From NCBI RefSeq assembly GCF_036250695.1, contig NZ_CP109427.1, positions 7,378,001-7,442,000 of the forward strand: a stretch of 64,000 bases of DNA. The letters are read 5' to 3'. Below are positions 42,112-50,767 of this stretch, in pieces. The stretch is from Streptomyces sp. NBC_01497. GTDB taxonomy: Bacteria > Actinomycetota > Actinomycetes > Streptomycetales > Streptomycetaceae. The translations under genes and the position numbers were made by a program. Positions within the stretch are counted from its first letter, which is position 1. Every line of letters starts with the position of its first letter. The notes under the pieces were generated by a model, which made no database searches, had not been told where the DNA came from, and saw only the letters and a list, made by a program, of their open reading frames with translations.

Positions 42112-44492
42112 AGCAGGGTCAGGTCGTCCGTGCTGACCTCGGTCAGCTGGGCGACCCGGCCCGCGTGCCGTTCCACCATCGACTCGAACGTCTGGCGCGC
42201 GGTGCGGCCGTTGCCGAACGCGGGACCCTTCGGCAGCACCGTGAAGTACTTCAGCAGCGCCTCCGACGCGCCGTCGCCGAGCCGGTACTCGTGCTCGTCG
42301 GCCTGCTGCTCCACGATCCGCAGCAGTTGCTCGGGCGCGTAGTCGCCGAAGGTGATGGTGCGTGAGAAACGGGACGCCACACCGGGGTTGACGGAGAGGA
42401 AGCGCTCCATCTCCGCCGTGTACCCGGCGACGATCACCACGACCGCTTCCCGGTGGTCCTCCATCAGCTTCACCAGCGTGTCGATGGCCTCCTTGCCGAA
42501 GTCACGGCCCGAGTCCTCCGGTGAGAGCGCGTAGGCCTCGTCGATGAACAGCACTCCGCCCCGCGCCCTCTCGAACGCCTCCTGGGTACGGATGGCGGTC
42601 GAGCCGATGTGCTCGCCGACCAGATCCACCCGGGACACCTCCACGAGGTGGCCGCGCTCCAGCACACCGAGGGACGCCAGGATCTCGCCGTACAGCCGGG
42701 CCACGGTCGTCTTGCCGGTGCCGGGGGAACCGGTGAAGACCAGGTGGCGGCGGACGGACGCCGCCTTCAGGCCGGCCTCCTTGCGCCGTCTGCCGACCTC
42801 GATCATGTCGGTCAGCGCCCGTACCTCGCGCTTGACGCTCTCCAGGCCCACCAGGGTGTCCAGTTCGGCCAGTACGTCGTCCGACGCCCGGGCGGGCTCA
42901 GCCGCCGTGTCCTGTGCGGCGGGGGCCGGGGCGGTCGCCGGGACCTGCGCGGGCACCGTGCCGGGCGGGGCGGTGGACTGGGTCGCCGCGAGCACGCCCC
43001 GCGGCTCGGGTCCGGCCGACACCACCCCGCTCTCGTCGCTGGTGCAGTCCTCCACGAGCGGCCCTTCGTCCGTGAACTCGTACCCGCCGCGCGCGCACCG
43101 CTCCGTGCGGCAGCGGCTCAGGGTCGTGCGGCACCCGTCCATGATGTGGAAGCCGTAGCCGCCGCTGCCGGTCACCCGGCAGCTCCGGAACGTGCCGCGG
43201 CCCTCCGCCGAGACGTAGAACCCGGCCTCGGTCGGTGAGGTGATGACGCAGCGCTCGATCGTCGGGTCGGCGCCCTTCGTGACGATCACGCCCGTCTGCA
43301 CGGAGTCGATCGTGCACGCGGCGAGGGTGCCGCCGCTGCCGTGGTCCCTGAACCAGGCACCTGTGGAGGCGTGGCTGATCCGGCAGTCGTCGAGTTGCAC
43401 CGTCGCGCCGTCACTGACGGAGACCGCGGTGTTGCGCACCTGCGAGAGGTCGCTGTCGACCACGTCCACGCGCGAGCCCCGGTCCAGGACGAACAGTGCG
43501 TCCGGCACGTCGTGCACGCGGCACGCGTCCAGCACCGCCGTCGCCCCGTCGCTCACCCAGACCGCCGGGTAGTCGCCCGTGGAGTCATGTATCTCGCACT
43601 GGTTCGCGTCGACACGGGTGCCCGGGTCCCAGACCGACAGGCCGTTGCGGCCGAAGCGGCGCACCGTCGAGCGGGTCAGCGTGAGGACCGACCGCGAGCG
43701 CAGGTCCACCGCGTTCTCCGGCACGTCGTGGATGTCGCAGTCGGACAGGGTCAGCACGGCGTCCGTGTCGAGCGTGACGCCGTCCGCGGTCGTACGGTGA
43801 ATGGAGGAGTCGGTGAGATGGGCGGCGCCGCGCGAGGAGACATGCACGCCGGTGCCCTTGACCTCGTAGACCTCGCAGCCGATCGCCTCAAGTCCGGTGT
43901 TGTCGCCGGACACGCTGATCCCGGCGCTGGAGGCGTGGTGCACCCGGCAGCGTTCCAGGCGCGGATGCGCGCCGCCGCTGACCGAGATGCCGGCCTGGCC
44001 CGACGCGACGATCTCGCACTCCTCGTAGACGCCGCCCGCTCCGTCGAGGACCGCGATCCCGACACCGGCGGGGTTGTCGACGGTGGTGCGCCGCACCGTG
44101 GGCCTGGCCCCGCCGCGCACCTCTATGCCGCTGGCGGACCGCGTCACGATCCTGAGGTCGAGCAGTTCCGGCGTGCCGTCCTCGACGAGCAGCGCGGGCG
44201 CGGCCGAGTCCTGGCCCTCCACATGGATGTCCTGCACGGTGGCCGAGGCGCGCACCGTCAGCGGCACCCCGTCGTACGGCGCGATCCTGACGGAGCCGAG
44301 CGAGCCCTCGGGGCCGCGCAGCGTCACCGCGCGTCCGACGACGAGGTTCTCCCGGTAGGTGCCGGGGGCGACCGTCAGGATGTCTCCGTCGGCCGCGGCC
44401 TCCAGGGCTGCGGCGAGAGAGGTGTACTCACCCGTGCGGCGCCGCCACCGCGATGTTCCCGAGTGCGTCACCTGGACCGTGCCCTGTGCCAT
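42081..44492 (-). CDS. Parallel beta-helix protein fused to a CbxX/EccA-type AAA+ ATPase
   Basis: 803 residues. Residues ~20-480 are a right-handed beta helix (repeating 22-24-residue coils, GTYRENLVVGRAVTLRGPEG at the start, as in NosD/pectate-lyase-like proteins). An Ala/Pro linker (~490-535) leads to an AAA+ module: VGLESVKREVRAL, Walker A GSPGTGKTT with Lys594, Walker B FIDEAYAL (Asp651, Glu652), and sensor SRFSRTITF. In type VII secretion EccA and RuBisCO activase CbxX the same ATPase has TPR or no leader; here it is a beta helix. No signal peptide, so cytosolic. ATG 44492. Confidence 0.9.
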   Translation of the reverse strand: MAQGTVQVTHSGTSRWRRRTGEYTSLAAALEAAADGDILTVAPGTYRENLVVGRAVTLRGPEGSLGSVRIAPYDGVPLTVRASATVQDIHVEGQDSAAPALLVEDGTPELLDLRIVTRSASGIEVRGGARPTVRRTTVDNPAGVGIAVLDGAGGVYEECEIVASGQAGISVSGGAHPRLERCRVHHASSAGISVSGDNTGLEAIGCEVYEVKGTGVHVSSRGAAHLTDSSIHRTTADGVTLDTDAVLTLSDCDIHDVPENAVDLRSRSVLTLTRSTVRRFGRNGLSVWDPGTRVDANQCEIHDSTGDYPAVWVSDGATAVLDACRVHDVPDALFVLDRGSRVDVVDSDLSQVRNTAVSVSDGATVQLDDCRISHASTGAWFRDHGSGGTLAACTIDSVQTGVIVTKGADPTIERCVITSPTEAGFYVSAEGRGTFRSCRVTGSGGYGFHIMDGCRTTLSRCRTERCARGGYEFTDEGPLVEDCTSDESGVVSAGPEPRGVLAATQSTAPPGTVPAQVPATAPAPAAQDTAAEPARASDDVLAELDTLVGLESVKREVRALTDMIEVGRRRKEAGLKAASVRRHLVFTGSPGTGKTTVARLYGEILASLGVLERGHLVEVSRVDLVGEHIGSTAIRTQEAFERARGGVLFIDEAYALSPEDSGRDFGKEAIDTLVKLMEDHREAVVVIVAGYTAEMERFLSVNPGVASRFSRTITFGDYAPEQLLRIVEQQADEHEYRLGDGASEALLKYFTVLPKGPAFGNGRTARQTFESMVERHAGRVAQLTEVSTDDLTLLYADDLPVLP

Positions 44493-44692
44493 GGCGCTGT
44501 GCTGCCCCCACCTCGTGCGACTGTGGTGCTCCCGGCCGCGGCTTCAGGACCGGGCCGCGCACCACGTTAGCGCGCGCGGCGGAGGTGAGTTGACGTCACG
44601 ACCGGACGCCGGGGGAGGCACCGGGGTGCGGACCGCCCCCGCGAACGCGCTCCGCACGCCCCGCGTCCCGGGCGGCAGGCCGCCCGGGGGCC

Positions 44693-45304
44693 TCAACTGC
44701 CCGTGCCCGTACGTCCCCAGCGGGGCCCGACTTCGGCCCACTGCCGGTCCAGGCGCTTGTACCGCCGGTGTACGAGACGCCATACGGCGAGCCGCCAGGC
44801 GCCCAGCAGCAGGGCAGCGGCGAGGAGTGCGGCGACGATCCCGGAGAAGACGGCGTGGAAGTGGGCCACGTCCCCGTTCAGCGGGGGCTGCACCTGAGCG
44901 CCGTGCGTGTCGGTCCAGATGCTGAAGGTGTCGCCCGGCTGCAGCCGGGCGCGTGGCGCCGTGACCGTGCCGACGTGCTTCACGTTGCCCGGTGTGGTCC
45001 ACCGGGCGAGCACGCGCGCGTCGGAGTCCTGGGTGGCCGCCGCGTTGGGGTCGAAGAAGCCGACGTTCCCGTGCTGTTTCGCGTCGCCCACCATGACGGC
45101 CTTCGACTCGTGCCTCTCGTCGTGCTGGGTGGCGACCGTCCGCTGCAGCGACGAGTTGAGCGCCGCTCCGCTGAGCCAGCCCGCCGCGGGCGCCCCGAAC
45201 ACCAGCAGAAGGGCTGTCATGACTGCCAGCCACGCCTCCACCAGGTCCGTTGTACGACGCAGGGGGTTGTGCCGCCACTGCCAGATGCCCAGTATCACTC
45301 TCAC
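44693..45304 (-). CDS. Rv1733c family membrane protein
   Basis: 203 residues with the Rv1733c layout: IWQWRHNPLRRTTDLVEAWL, a first helix (~20-42), a ~95-residue extracytoplasmic part (DARVLARWTTPGNVKHVGTV, then LQPGDTFSIWTD), and a second helix (~153-175) with a basic tail. The family is abundant in Streptomyces and unknown in function; the mycobacterial namesake belongs to the dormancy regulon. GTG 45304 is the start directly before the conserved RVILGIWQW. Confidence 0.88.
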   Translation of the reverse strand: MRVILGIWQWRHNPLRRTTDLVEAWLAVMTALLLVFGAPAAGWLSGAALNSSLQRTVATQHDERHESKAVMVGDAKQHGNVGFFDPNAAATQDSDARVLARWTTPGNVKHVGTVTAPRARLQPGDTFSIWTDTHGAQVQPPLNGDVAHFHAVFSGIVAALLAAALLLGAWRLAVWRLVHRRYKRLDRQWAEVGPRWGRTGTGS

Positions 45305-45397
45305 TGTCCCGCGCCCCCTTCCGTCGGAAGCAACGCACCTGCCGGAGGCTCGGGTTCCCGCGGTGGTGGGGCTCACACAGGAGGCGCACAAAGAAAC

Positions 45398-45424
45398 AGG
45401 GCGGCTTCGTAGCGAAGCCGCCCT
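45398..45424 (-). terminator. Rho-independent terminator of the DUF6643 gene
   Basis: Perfect 12-bp stem AGGGCGGCTTCG / CGAAGCCGCCCT with a 3-base loop, followed in the leftward direction by a T-rich run (GTTTCTTTG). It is 54 bases after the DUF6643 stop and before the Rv1733c-like gene. Confidence 0.85.
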
Positions 45425-45478
45425 GCCGTGGCGTACGGGACCTCCCATTGGGTCCGGTGCGTGCCCGTCTGTTACGGG

Positions 45479-45970
45479 TCAGTACCCCCTGCCCTGGTAG
45501 GGCCTGTTGTACGGGTCGTCGTACGGCGACTGGGCCGCCGGGGCGGGAGCGGGGCGCATCGGCGCCGCGGGGCGCATCGCGTCGTACCCGCCGGCCGGCG
45601 CGGGGCGCTGCTGCATCGGGCGCTGCGGCTGCTGCTGGTAGCCGGGCTGCGGGCCGGGGTAGCCGCCGCGCGGCTGCTGGACCTGCTGCGGGATGTAGGG
45701 CGCGGGCGCCTGCTGGAGCGGCACGGGCTGCTGCTGCATCTGCGGGTAGCCGTACTGCTGCTGTATGGGTGCGGAGGGCGCCGCGGGCAGCGCCGGGAGG
45801 GACGACGGGAGGGCCGGCAGGTAGCTGGGGCCCGAGTCGTACGCGGAGGGCACGCGGATCGGAGCGATCTGCGGCGTGCCTCGCTCTGCGACGAGTGAGT
45901 CGTAGATCGGAGTGTCCGGAAACGACGGAGCGGTGTAGTAACCGCCGCCGTAGGAGCGGGGGGAGGTCAT
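45479..45970 (-). CDS. DUF6643 family protein
   Basis: 163 residues. The N-terminal ~50 residues (MTSPRSYGGGYYTAPSFPDT, then PIYDSLVAERGTPQIAPIRV) are the family signature; the rest is Pro/Gln/Tyr-rich and probably disordered. No signal peptide or membrane helix. Function unknown. ATG 45970; TAATCT seven bases upstream on the minus strand and no ribosome site suggest a leaderless mRNA. Confidence 0.87.
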   Translation of the reverse strand: MTSPRSYGGGYYTAPSFPDTPIYDSLVAERGTPQIAPIRVPSAYDSGPSYLPALPSSLPALPAAPSAPIQQQYGYPQMQQQPVPLQQAPAPYIPQQVQQPRGGYPGPQPGYQQQPQRPMQQRPAPAGGYDAMRPAAPMRPAPAPAAQSPYDDPYNRPYQGRGY

Positions 45971-45977
45971 GGGACAG

Positions 45978-45983
45978 AGATTA
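45978..45983 (-). promoter_or_regulatory. -10 element of the DUF6643 gene
   Basis: TAATCT on the minus strand, seven bases before ATG 45970. The surrounding 250-bp divergent region is the least GC-rich stretch in the window. Confidence 0.4.
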
Positions 45984-46220
45984 AGCCCACCATGTGTCGA
46001 TTGGGGAGTCTGCTTAGACGGTTCTTTAGGCAGCTCTGGGTTACTTCGGATCGCCAATGCGAGCGAACTTGCCAAAATCGGTCGTCGTGGCGCGTTTGAA
46101 TCCTGTAAAGGGCAAGTGAGAACCGGGTTACCGACGGGTCGCACCGCGTCCTGATGCGCCGCCGCGATTACGTTGGGAAGATGGACCGAGAGGTACGGAC
46201 GCGGCGCGATGGGGGAGATC

Positions 46221-47651
46221 ATGTCCATGCTTAAAGGGGCCAATGTGCGGGTCCCCGTGCCTGCCGTCCGCGTGGAATTGGGCTGGAGTTCGCGGCCCGG
46301 TGTGCCGGACGTCGACGCCTCGGCGCTGCTGCTGGTCGCCGGCCGGGTCAGGTCGGACGCCGACTTCGTCTTCTACAACCAGCCGTCCGACACCGCGGGC
46401 ACCGTCCGCCACGAGGGGAAACACCCCGGGGCATCGGCGTTCACGGACACCCTCTCCGTCGATCTGGCGCGCGTCGAGCCCGCCGTGGACCGCATCGTGA
46501 TCGCCGCGTCCGCCGACGGCGGCACCTTCGGCCAGGTGCCGGAGCTGTCCGTACGGATCACCGACGCCGCCACGGGCGAGGAGATCGCGCGCTACGACAG
46601 CGCGGACGCCACCGTGGAGACGGCGTACGTCATCGGGGAACTCTACCGGCGCCAGGGGGAGTGGAAGTTCCGCGCGGTCGGGCAGGGCTACAGCACCGGA
46701 CTCTCCGGTCTGGCACGGGACTTCGGCATCTCGGTGGACGAACCGGGAGGCGACGCAGGGGCGTTGGGCGCCCCGACCGCTCCGCCGGTCTCGCCCGCAG
46801 GCTCGGGGGCGCCCGCGCCGGCGACACCCCCGCCGCCGTCAGTGACACCGCGGGAACCACCGGCACCACCGGTGGCCCCGGCCGCTCAGGTGCCACCGGC
46901 ACCGCCCGCACCGTCCGCCGCACCGCTCTCTTCCACACCACCGGCCCCACAGGTCCCACCGGCGGCGCCGTTCACACCGGCCTCACAGGACCCACCGGCC
47001 CGTCCCGTTCGCCTGTCGAAGGTCACTCTCACCAAGGACGCCCCCTCCGTCTCGCTCGCCAAACAGGGCGGCGGCTCGGGAGCACTGCGGGTCAACCTGC
47101 ACTGGCAGGTGCGCAAGCAGCAGCAACCCAAGGGCTGGGGAGCCAAGTTGAGCCGCGCGCTCGCCGCGCCGGGCAACCTCGACCTCGACCTGTGCGCCCT
47201 CTATGAACTCGCCGACGGACGCAAGGGGGTCGTGCAGGCGCTCGGCAACGCCTTCGGGTCGCTGGAGAGGCCCCCGTACATCCACCTCGACGGCGACGAC
47301 CGCACCGGCGGCCTCGACGCGGGCGAGAACCTGACCGTCAACCTCGACCGTACGCGCGACTTCCGCCGCATCCTGATCTTCGTCACCATCTACGAGGGGG
47401 CCAGCAGCTTCGCCGACCTGGCGGCCACGGTCACCCTCCAGCCGCAGCACGGTGCCGCCATCGACTTCGACCTCGGCGAATCCACCGTGCCCTCGCGGGT
47501 GTGCGCGCTCGCGCTGCTCACGAACACCGGTTCCGACCTGGTGGTTCAGCGCGAGGCGCAGTTCCTCGTACCCGACCGGGGAGTGAGCCCGCAGCGAGCG
47601 GTCGACCGGGCGTACAACTGGGGCATGAACTGGACGCCGGGCCGCAAGTAG
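46221..47651 (+). CDS. TerD family protein with two TerD domains
   Basis: 476 residues, about 2.5 times a plain TerD protein. First domain ~1-175 ([34 protein letters not shown]), a ~90-residue Pro/Ala/Thr linker, and a second domain ~275-470 with the better-kept TerD motifs ([35 protein letters not shown]). These Asp-rich loops bind calcium in TerD. Associated with tellurite/stress resistance and proposed membrane signalling complexes. ATG 46221 is used; ATG 46209 and 46227 are in frame. GGGGGAG lies between the first and second. Confidence 0.9.
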   Translation: MSMLKGANVRVPVPAVRVELGWSSRPGVPDVDASALLLVAGRVRSDADFVFYNQPSDTAGTVRHEGKHPGASAFTDTLSVDLARVEPAVDRIVIAASADGGTFGQVPELSVRITDAATGEEIARYDSADATVETAYVIGELYRRQGEWKFRAVGQGYSTGLSGLARDFGISVDEPGGDAGALGAPTAPPVSPAGSGAPAPATPPPPSVTPREPPAPPVAPAAQVPPAPPAPSAAPLSSTPPAPQVPPAAPFTPASQDPPARPVRLSKVTLTKDAPSVSLAKQGGGSGALRVNLHWQVRKQQQPKGWGAKLSRALAAPGNLDLDLCALYELADGRKGVVQALGNAFGSLERPPYIHLDGDDRTGGLDAGENLTVNLDRTRDFRRILIFVTIYEGASSFADLAATVTLQPQHGAAIDFDLGESTVPSRVCALALLTNTGSDLVVQREAQFLVPDRGVSPQRAVDRAYNWGMNWTPGRK

Positions 47652-47671
47652 CGCGCGGGCGGGGCCGGGTG

Positions 47672-47703
47672 CCGGTCACCCGCGGCCGGACGCGGGTGAC
47701 CGG
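47672..47703. terminator. Bidirectional terminator between TerD and glycosyltransferase genes
   Basis: Perfect 13-bp stem CCGGTCACCCGCG / CGCGGGTGACCGG with a 6-base loop, 20 bases past the TerD stop and 18 bases past the stop of the convergent gene. Confidence 0.8.
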
Positions 47704-47721
47704 GCGCGCGGGCCGGGCGGC

Positions 47722-48948
47722 TCAGGCCTCGGGCGTCGCCTCGGCCTCGGGCCGGGAGTAGGTGCGGCCCTTCCAGGCGGCGCCCCGCCCCCGGTAGTGC
47801 TGCACGGCCGAGTCGACGGTCATCAGCAGGTACAGCAGCGCGGTGAAGGGCAGGAGCGGCGCCGTCCACCACGGCTCGCGGTAGTAGCGCAGCATCGGCA
47901 GGTACGTGCCGGTCATCAGGGCCCAGGCGGCGGCACCTGCCCAGCCCGCCCAGGCGTCCGCGCCCGCGAGCCCGGTGACGGTCATGACCGGCGGCACCAG
48001 GTAGATCAGCGCCAGCCCCACCACCGTGCCGAACAGCACGAGGGGGTTGTGCCGCAACTGCGCGTACGCGCTGCGGGAGACCATCTTCCACAGGTCGGCG
48101 AGGCGCGGGTAGGGCCGGACACTGTCGACCCGGTCGGCGAGGCCCAGCCAGATCCGGCCGCCGCTGCCCTGCACGGCACGCGCCAGCGACACGTCGTCGA
48201 TCACGGCCTGCCGGATCGACTCCGGCACCCGGGCACGCTCCGCCGCCTCGGTCCGCAGCAGCACGCAGCCGCCCGCGGCGGCGGCCGTGCGCGACCCGGC
48301 CCTGTTGATCCAGCGGAACGGGTACAGCTGGGAGAAGAAGTACACGAACGCCGGCACCACGAGCTTCTCCCAGAAGCTCTCGACCCTCAGCCGCGCCATC
48401 TGGGACACCATGTCGTAGCCGCCGCCGCGCGCCGACTCCACCAGTCGGCGCAGGCTGTCCGGCTCGTGGGCGATGTCCGCGTCCGTCAGCAGCAGGTACT
48501 CGGGCTCCTTGGCACGCGCCCGCGTGATGCCGTGGCGTACGGCCCACAGCTTGCCCGTCCACCCCGCCTCCGGCTCACCGGGCGTAAGGACCGTCAGGGG
48601 CAGTCCGCCGTCCCGCTCCGCGAGCGAGCGCGCCAGATCGCCGGTGCCGTCACTGCTGCCGTCGTCGACGAGGAAGACCTCGGCCGTGCCGGGGTAGGCC
48701 TGTGCCAGCAGCGACGGCAGGCTCAGCGGCAGCACTTCCGCCTCGTCGCGCGCGGGCACGACGATCGCGACCGAGGGCCACCGCTCCTGCGCGGGCACGC
48801 CCTGCGCCCGCTCCGGCAGGCGCTGGTCCGTACGCCAGAAGAAGCCCTGCCCCACCAACAGCCAGCACCAGAGGGCCAGCGACACCACCGAGATCCACCC
48901 AACGACGCTCACCCGCCGCAGTCTGCCCCACCGGGGCCGGGCGGTCAC
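47722..48948 (-). CDS. Membrane-bound family 2 glycosyltransferase
   Basis: 408 residues. N-terminal helix (~14-34), GT-A domain (VAIVVPARDEAEVLPLSLPS; VFLVDDGSSDGTGDL; metal-binding LLTDADIAH), then a set of C-terminal helices (about 305-395) with HNPLVLFGTVVG. Resembles HpnB-type hopanoid or polysaccharide glycosyltransferases; acceptor unknown. The longest start GTG 48948 leaves only 19 bp to the divergent racemase gene; GTG 48909 is an alternative. Confidence 0.87.
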   Translation of the reverse strand: MTARPRWGRLRRVSVVGWISVVSLALWCWLLVGQGFFWRTDQRLPERAQGVPAQERWPSVAIVVPARDEAEVLPLSLPSLLAQAYPGTAEVFLVDDGSSDGTGDLARSLAERDGGLPLTVLTPGEPEAGWTGKLWAVRHGITRARAKEPEYLLLTDADIAHEPDSLRRLVESARGGGYDMVSQMARLRVESFWEKLVVPAFVYFFSQLYPFRWINRAGSRTAAAAGGCVLLRTEAAERARVPESIRQAVIDDVSLARAVQGSGGRIWLGLADRVDSVRPYPRLADLWKMVSRSAYAQLRHNPLVLFGTVVGLALIYLVPPVMTVTGLAGADAWAGWAGAAAWALMTGTYLPMLRYYREPWWTAPLLPFTALLYLLMTVDSAVQHYRGRGAAWKGRTYSRPEAEATPEA

Positions 48949-48955
48949 GGTCGAC

Positions 48956-48961
48956 TAGGGT
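48956..48961 (+). promoter_or_regulatory. -10 element for a probably leaderless racemase transcript
   Basis: TAGGGT six bases before GTG 48968. Confidence 0.35.
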
Positions 48962-48967
48962 GGCGTC

Positions 48968-49741
48968 GTGAAGATCGCGCTCATGGACTCCGGCATCGGG
49001 CTGCTCGCGGCGGCGGCCGCTGTACGGGGGCTGCGGCCGGACGCCGAGCTCGTTCTCTCCCATGATCCCGACGGTATGCCGTGGGGCCCCCGCACCCCGC
49101 AGGACGTCACCGCGCGGGCGCTCGCCGTGGCCCGCGCCGCCGCCGAGCACCGGCCCGTCGCGCTGATCGTCGCCTGCAACACCGCGTCGGTGCACGCCCT
49201 GCCCGCGTTGCGCGCCGCGTTCGAGCCCGGTCTGCCGGTCGTCGGTACGGTCCCCGCGATCAAGCCCGCGGCGGCGGGCGGCGGCCGGATCGCCGTGTGG
49301 GCGACCCCGGCGACCACCGGCAGCCCCTACCAGCGGGGACTGATCGCCGACTTCGGCGCGGGCGCCGACGTCACCGAGGTGCCGTGCCCCGGTCTCGCGG
49401 ACGCGGTCGAGCACGCCGACGACGAGGCGATCGACAAGGCTGTCGCCGCCGCCGCCGCGCTCACCCCGCGCGACGTCCGGGCGCTGGTGCTCGGCTGCAC
49501 CCACTACGAACTCGTACGGGAACGGATCGCCGCGGCCGTCGCTCCCGGCACCCTGCTGTACGGCTCGGCGGGCGCTGTCGCGACCCAGGCACTGCGCAGG
49601 GCGGGACTCGAACCGGATCCCGAGGCGGCCCCGGCGGGCCCGCCTGCCGTCCTCGCGAGCGGCCGGGACGCCGAACTGCCCCGGGCGGCGCTCGGCTACC
49701 CCGAGGGCCTGCTGCTCGCCATGGTGGGCCAGCCGGGCTGA
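48968..49741 (+). CDS. Aspartate/glutamate racemase family protein, MurI-like
   Basis: 257 residues, two alpha/beta domains with the two catalytic cysteines: Cys70 in VACNTAS and Cys177 in LGCTHYE. N-terminal MDSGIG corresponds to MurI's DSGVGG, and HDPDGMPWGPR takes the place of GDNENFPYG. It may be the cell-wall glutamate racemase or an amino-acid racemase paralogue; motif spacing does not decide. GTG 48968. Confidence 0.85.
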   Translation: MKIALMDSGIGLLAAAAAVRGLRPDAELVLSHDPDGMPWGPRTPQDVTARALAVARAAAEHRPVALIVACNTASVHALPALRAAFEPGLPVVGTVPAIKPAAAGGGRIAVWATPATTGSPYQRGLIADFGAGADVTEVPCPGLADAVEHADDEAIDKAVAAAAALTPRDVRALVLGCTHYELVRERIAAAVAPGTLLYGSAGAVATQALRRAGLEPDPEAAPAGPPAVLASGRDAELPRAALGYPEGLLLAMVGQPG

Positions 49742-49923
49742 CGCGGGGGCGGGCTCCGTCCGTGGCCCGGCTCCTTGCGGCGAGCGGTGGACCCCGGCCA
49801 CCGACCGCCTGCGGTCACCGGCGCCCCGACCGTCGGCCGCCCGGTACGGCCCGGGCCCTCTCCGGCCCCCGGGAACGGTGTGTCCCGGCCCCCTCCAAGG
49901 GCCCCGTTCTTCCGGAATCTGGG

Positions 49924-49929
49924 TACGCT
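49924..49929 (+). promoter_or_regulatory. -10 element upstream of the PH-like membrane protein gene
   Basis: TACGCT, seven bases before ATG 49937, no ribosome site. Confidence 0.35.
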
Positions 49930-49936
49930 GCATGCC

Positions 49937-50494
49937 ATGACGGAGCACTCACGGCACGACGGCGCCCCCGCCGACGCCGCGACGAACCTGACCGAGATGT
50001 GGTCGGGCCGGGCGAGGAACCGTGTGCAGTGGCTGCTGGCCGCCTGCGGGGCCGGGTGCATCGCGCTGGGCGTCGGGCTGGTCGTCAACGCGAACTGGAC
50101 CTCAGGGGTCGCCGCCCTGCTGATCGCGATCATCGGCTGCTTCGCCGCCGGGCTGCTGGTGCTGTTCGGCACGCTCGCCTTCGTGCATGTCGGTGTACGG
50201 ATCGACGAGGAGTGCCTGGAGGTGCGGTGCGGGCACATGGGCGTGCCGCGCCGGCGCATCCCGCTCGCGCAGGTCGTCGACGCGGACTTCGCACCGCGCG
50301 TGACACCGCACCAGTGGGGCGGCTGGGGATACCGCTGGCTGCCGGAGAAGGGCACCGCGGTGGTGGTGCGCCGGGGCGAGGGCCTGGTGCTGCGCATGCG
50401 GGACGGGCGCGACTTCACCGTGACGGTGGACGACGCCCAGTCGGCCGTACGCATCCTGCGCGCCCGCTGCCGCGGAGGGCGCGCCGCCGCGTAG
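49937..50494 (+). CDS. Membrane protein with a bacterial PH-like domain
   Basis: 185 residues. Two membrane helices (about 31-51 and 54-80) then a ~95-residue soluble part with the beta-rich pattern of bacterial PH domains (VRIDEECLEVRCGHMGVPRR, GYRWLPEKGTAVVVR, a C-terminal helix DDAQSAVRILRARC). No specific family recognised. ATG 49937. Confidence 0.7.
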   Translation: MTEHSRHDGAPADAATNLTEMWSGRARNRVQWLLAACGAGCIALGVGLVVNANWTSGVAALLIAIIGCFAAGLLVLFGTLAFVHVGVRIDEECLEVRCGHMGVPRRRIPLAQVVDADFAPRVTPHQWGGWGYRWLPEKGTAVVVRRGEGLVLRMRDGRDFTVTVDDAQSAVRILRARCRGGRAAA

Positions 50495-50599
50495 GGCGGG
50501 CGGGCCGGCAGCGGATCGAGTCGCGGCGCGCCGCGAAGCCGGCTGCTCCCATCCCGCCTCCCGTGCCCCCGTGCCGAAGACGCCGAGCCGCACACACCG

Positions 50600-50650
50600 G
50601 GGCGGGACGCGCCCGTGAACGCACCGGGCGGGACGCGCCCGTGAACGCAC
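50600..50650. repeat. Two copies of a 25-bp sequence, 26-bp period
   Basis: Copies at 50600-50624 and 50626-50650, identical, beginning GGGCGGGACGCGCCCGTGAA. Each contains a short GGGC...GCCC inverted repeat. Lies downstream of the PH-like gene and of the convergent ligase gene. Non-coding. Confidence 0.8.
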
Positions 50651-50767
50651 GCGCCGAGCCCGGGCGTGTCCCTCCAACCGCTCGTCGCCTGAGCCCCGCA
50701 CGTCGTCCCCTCGCGCCTTATCCATCCCCGCCCGCCCTGGACGGCCCGGGCCGTGAGGGTCCGCGCG

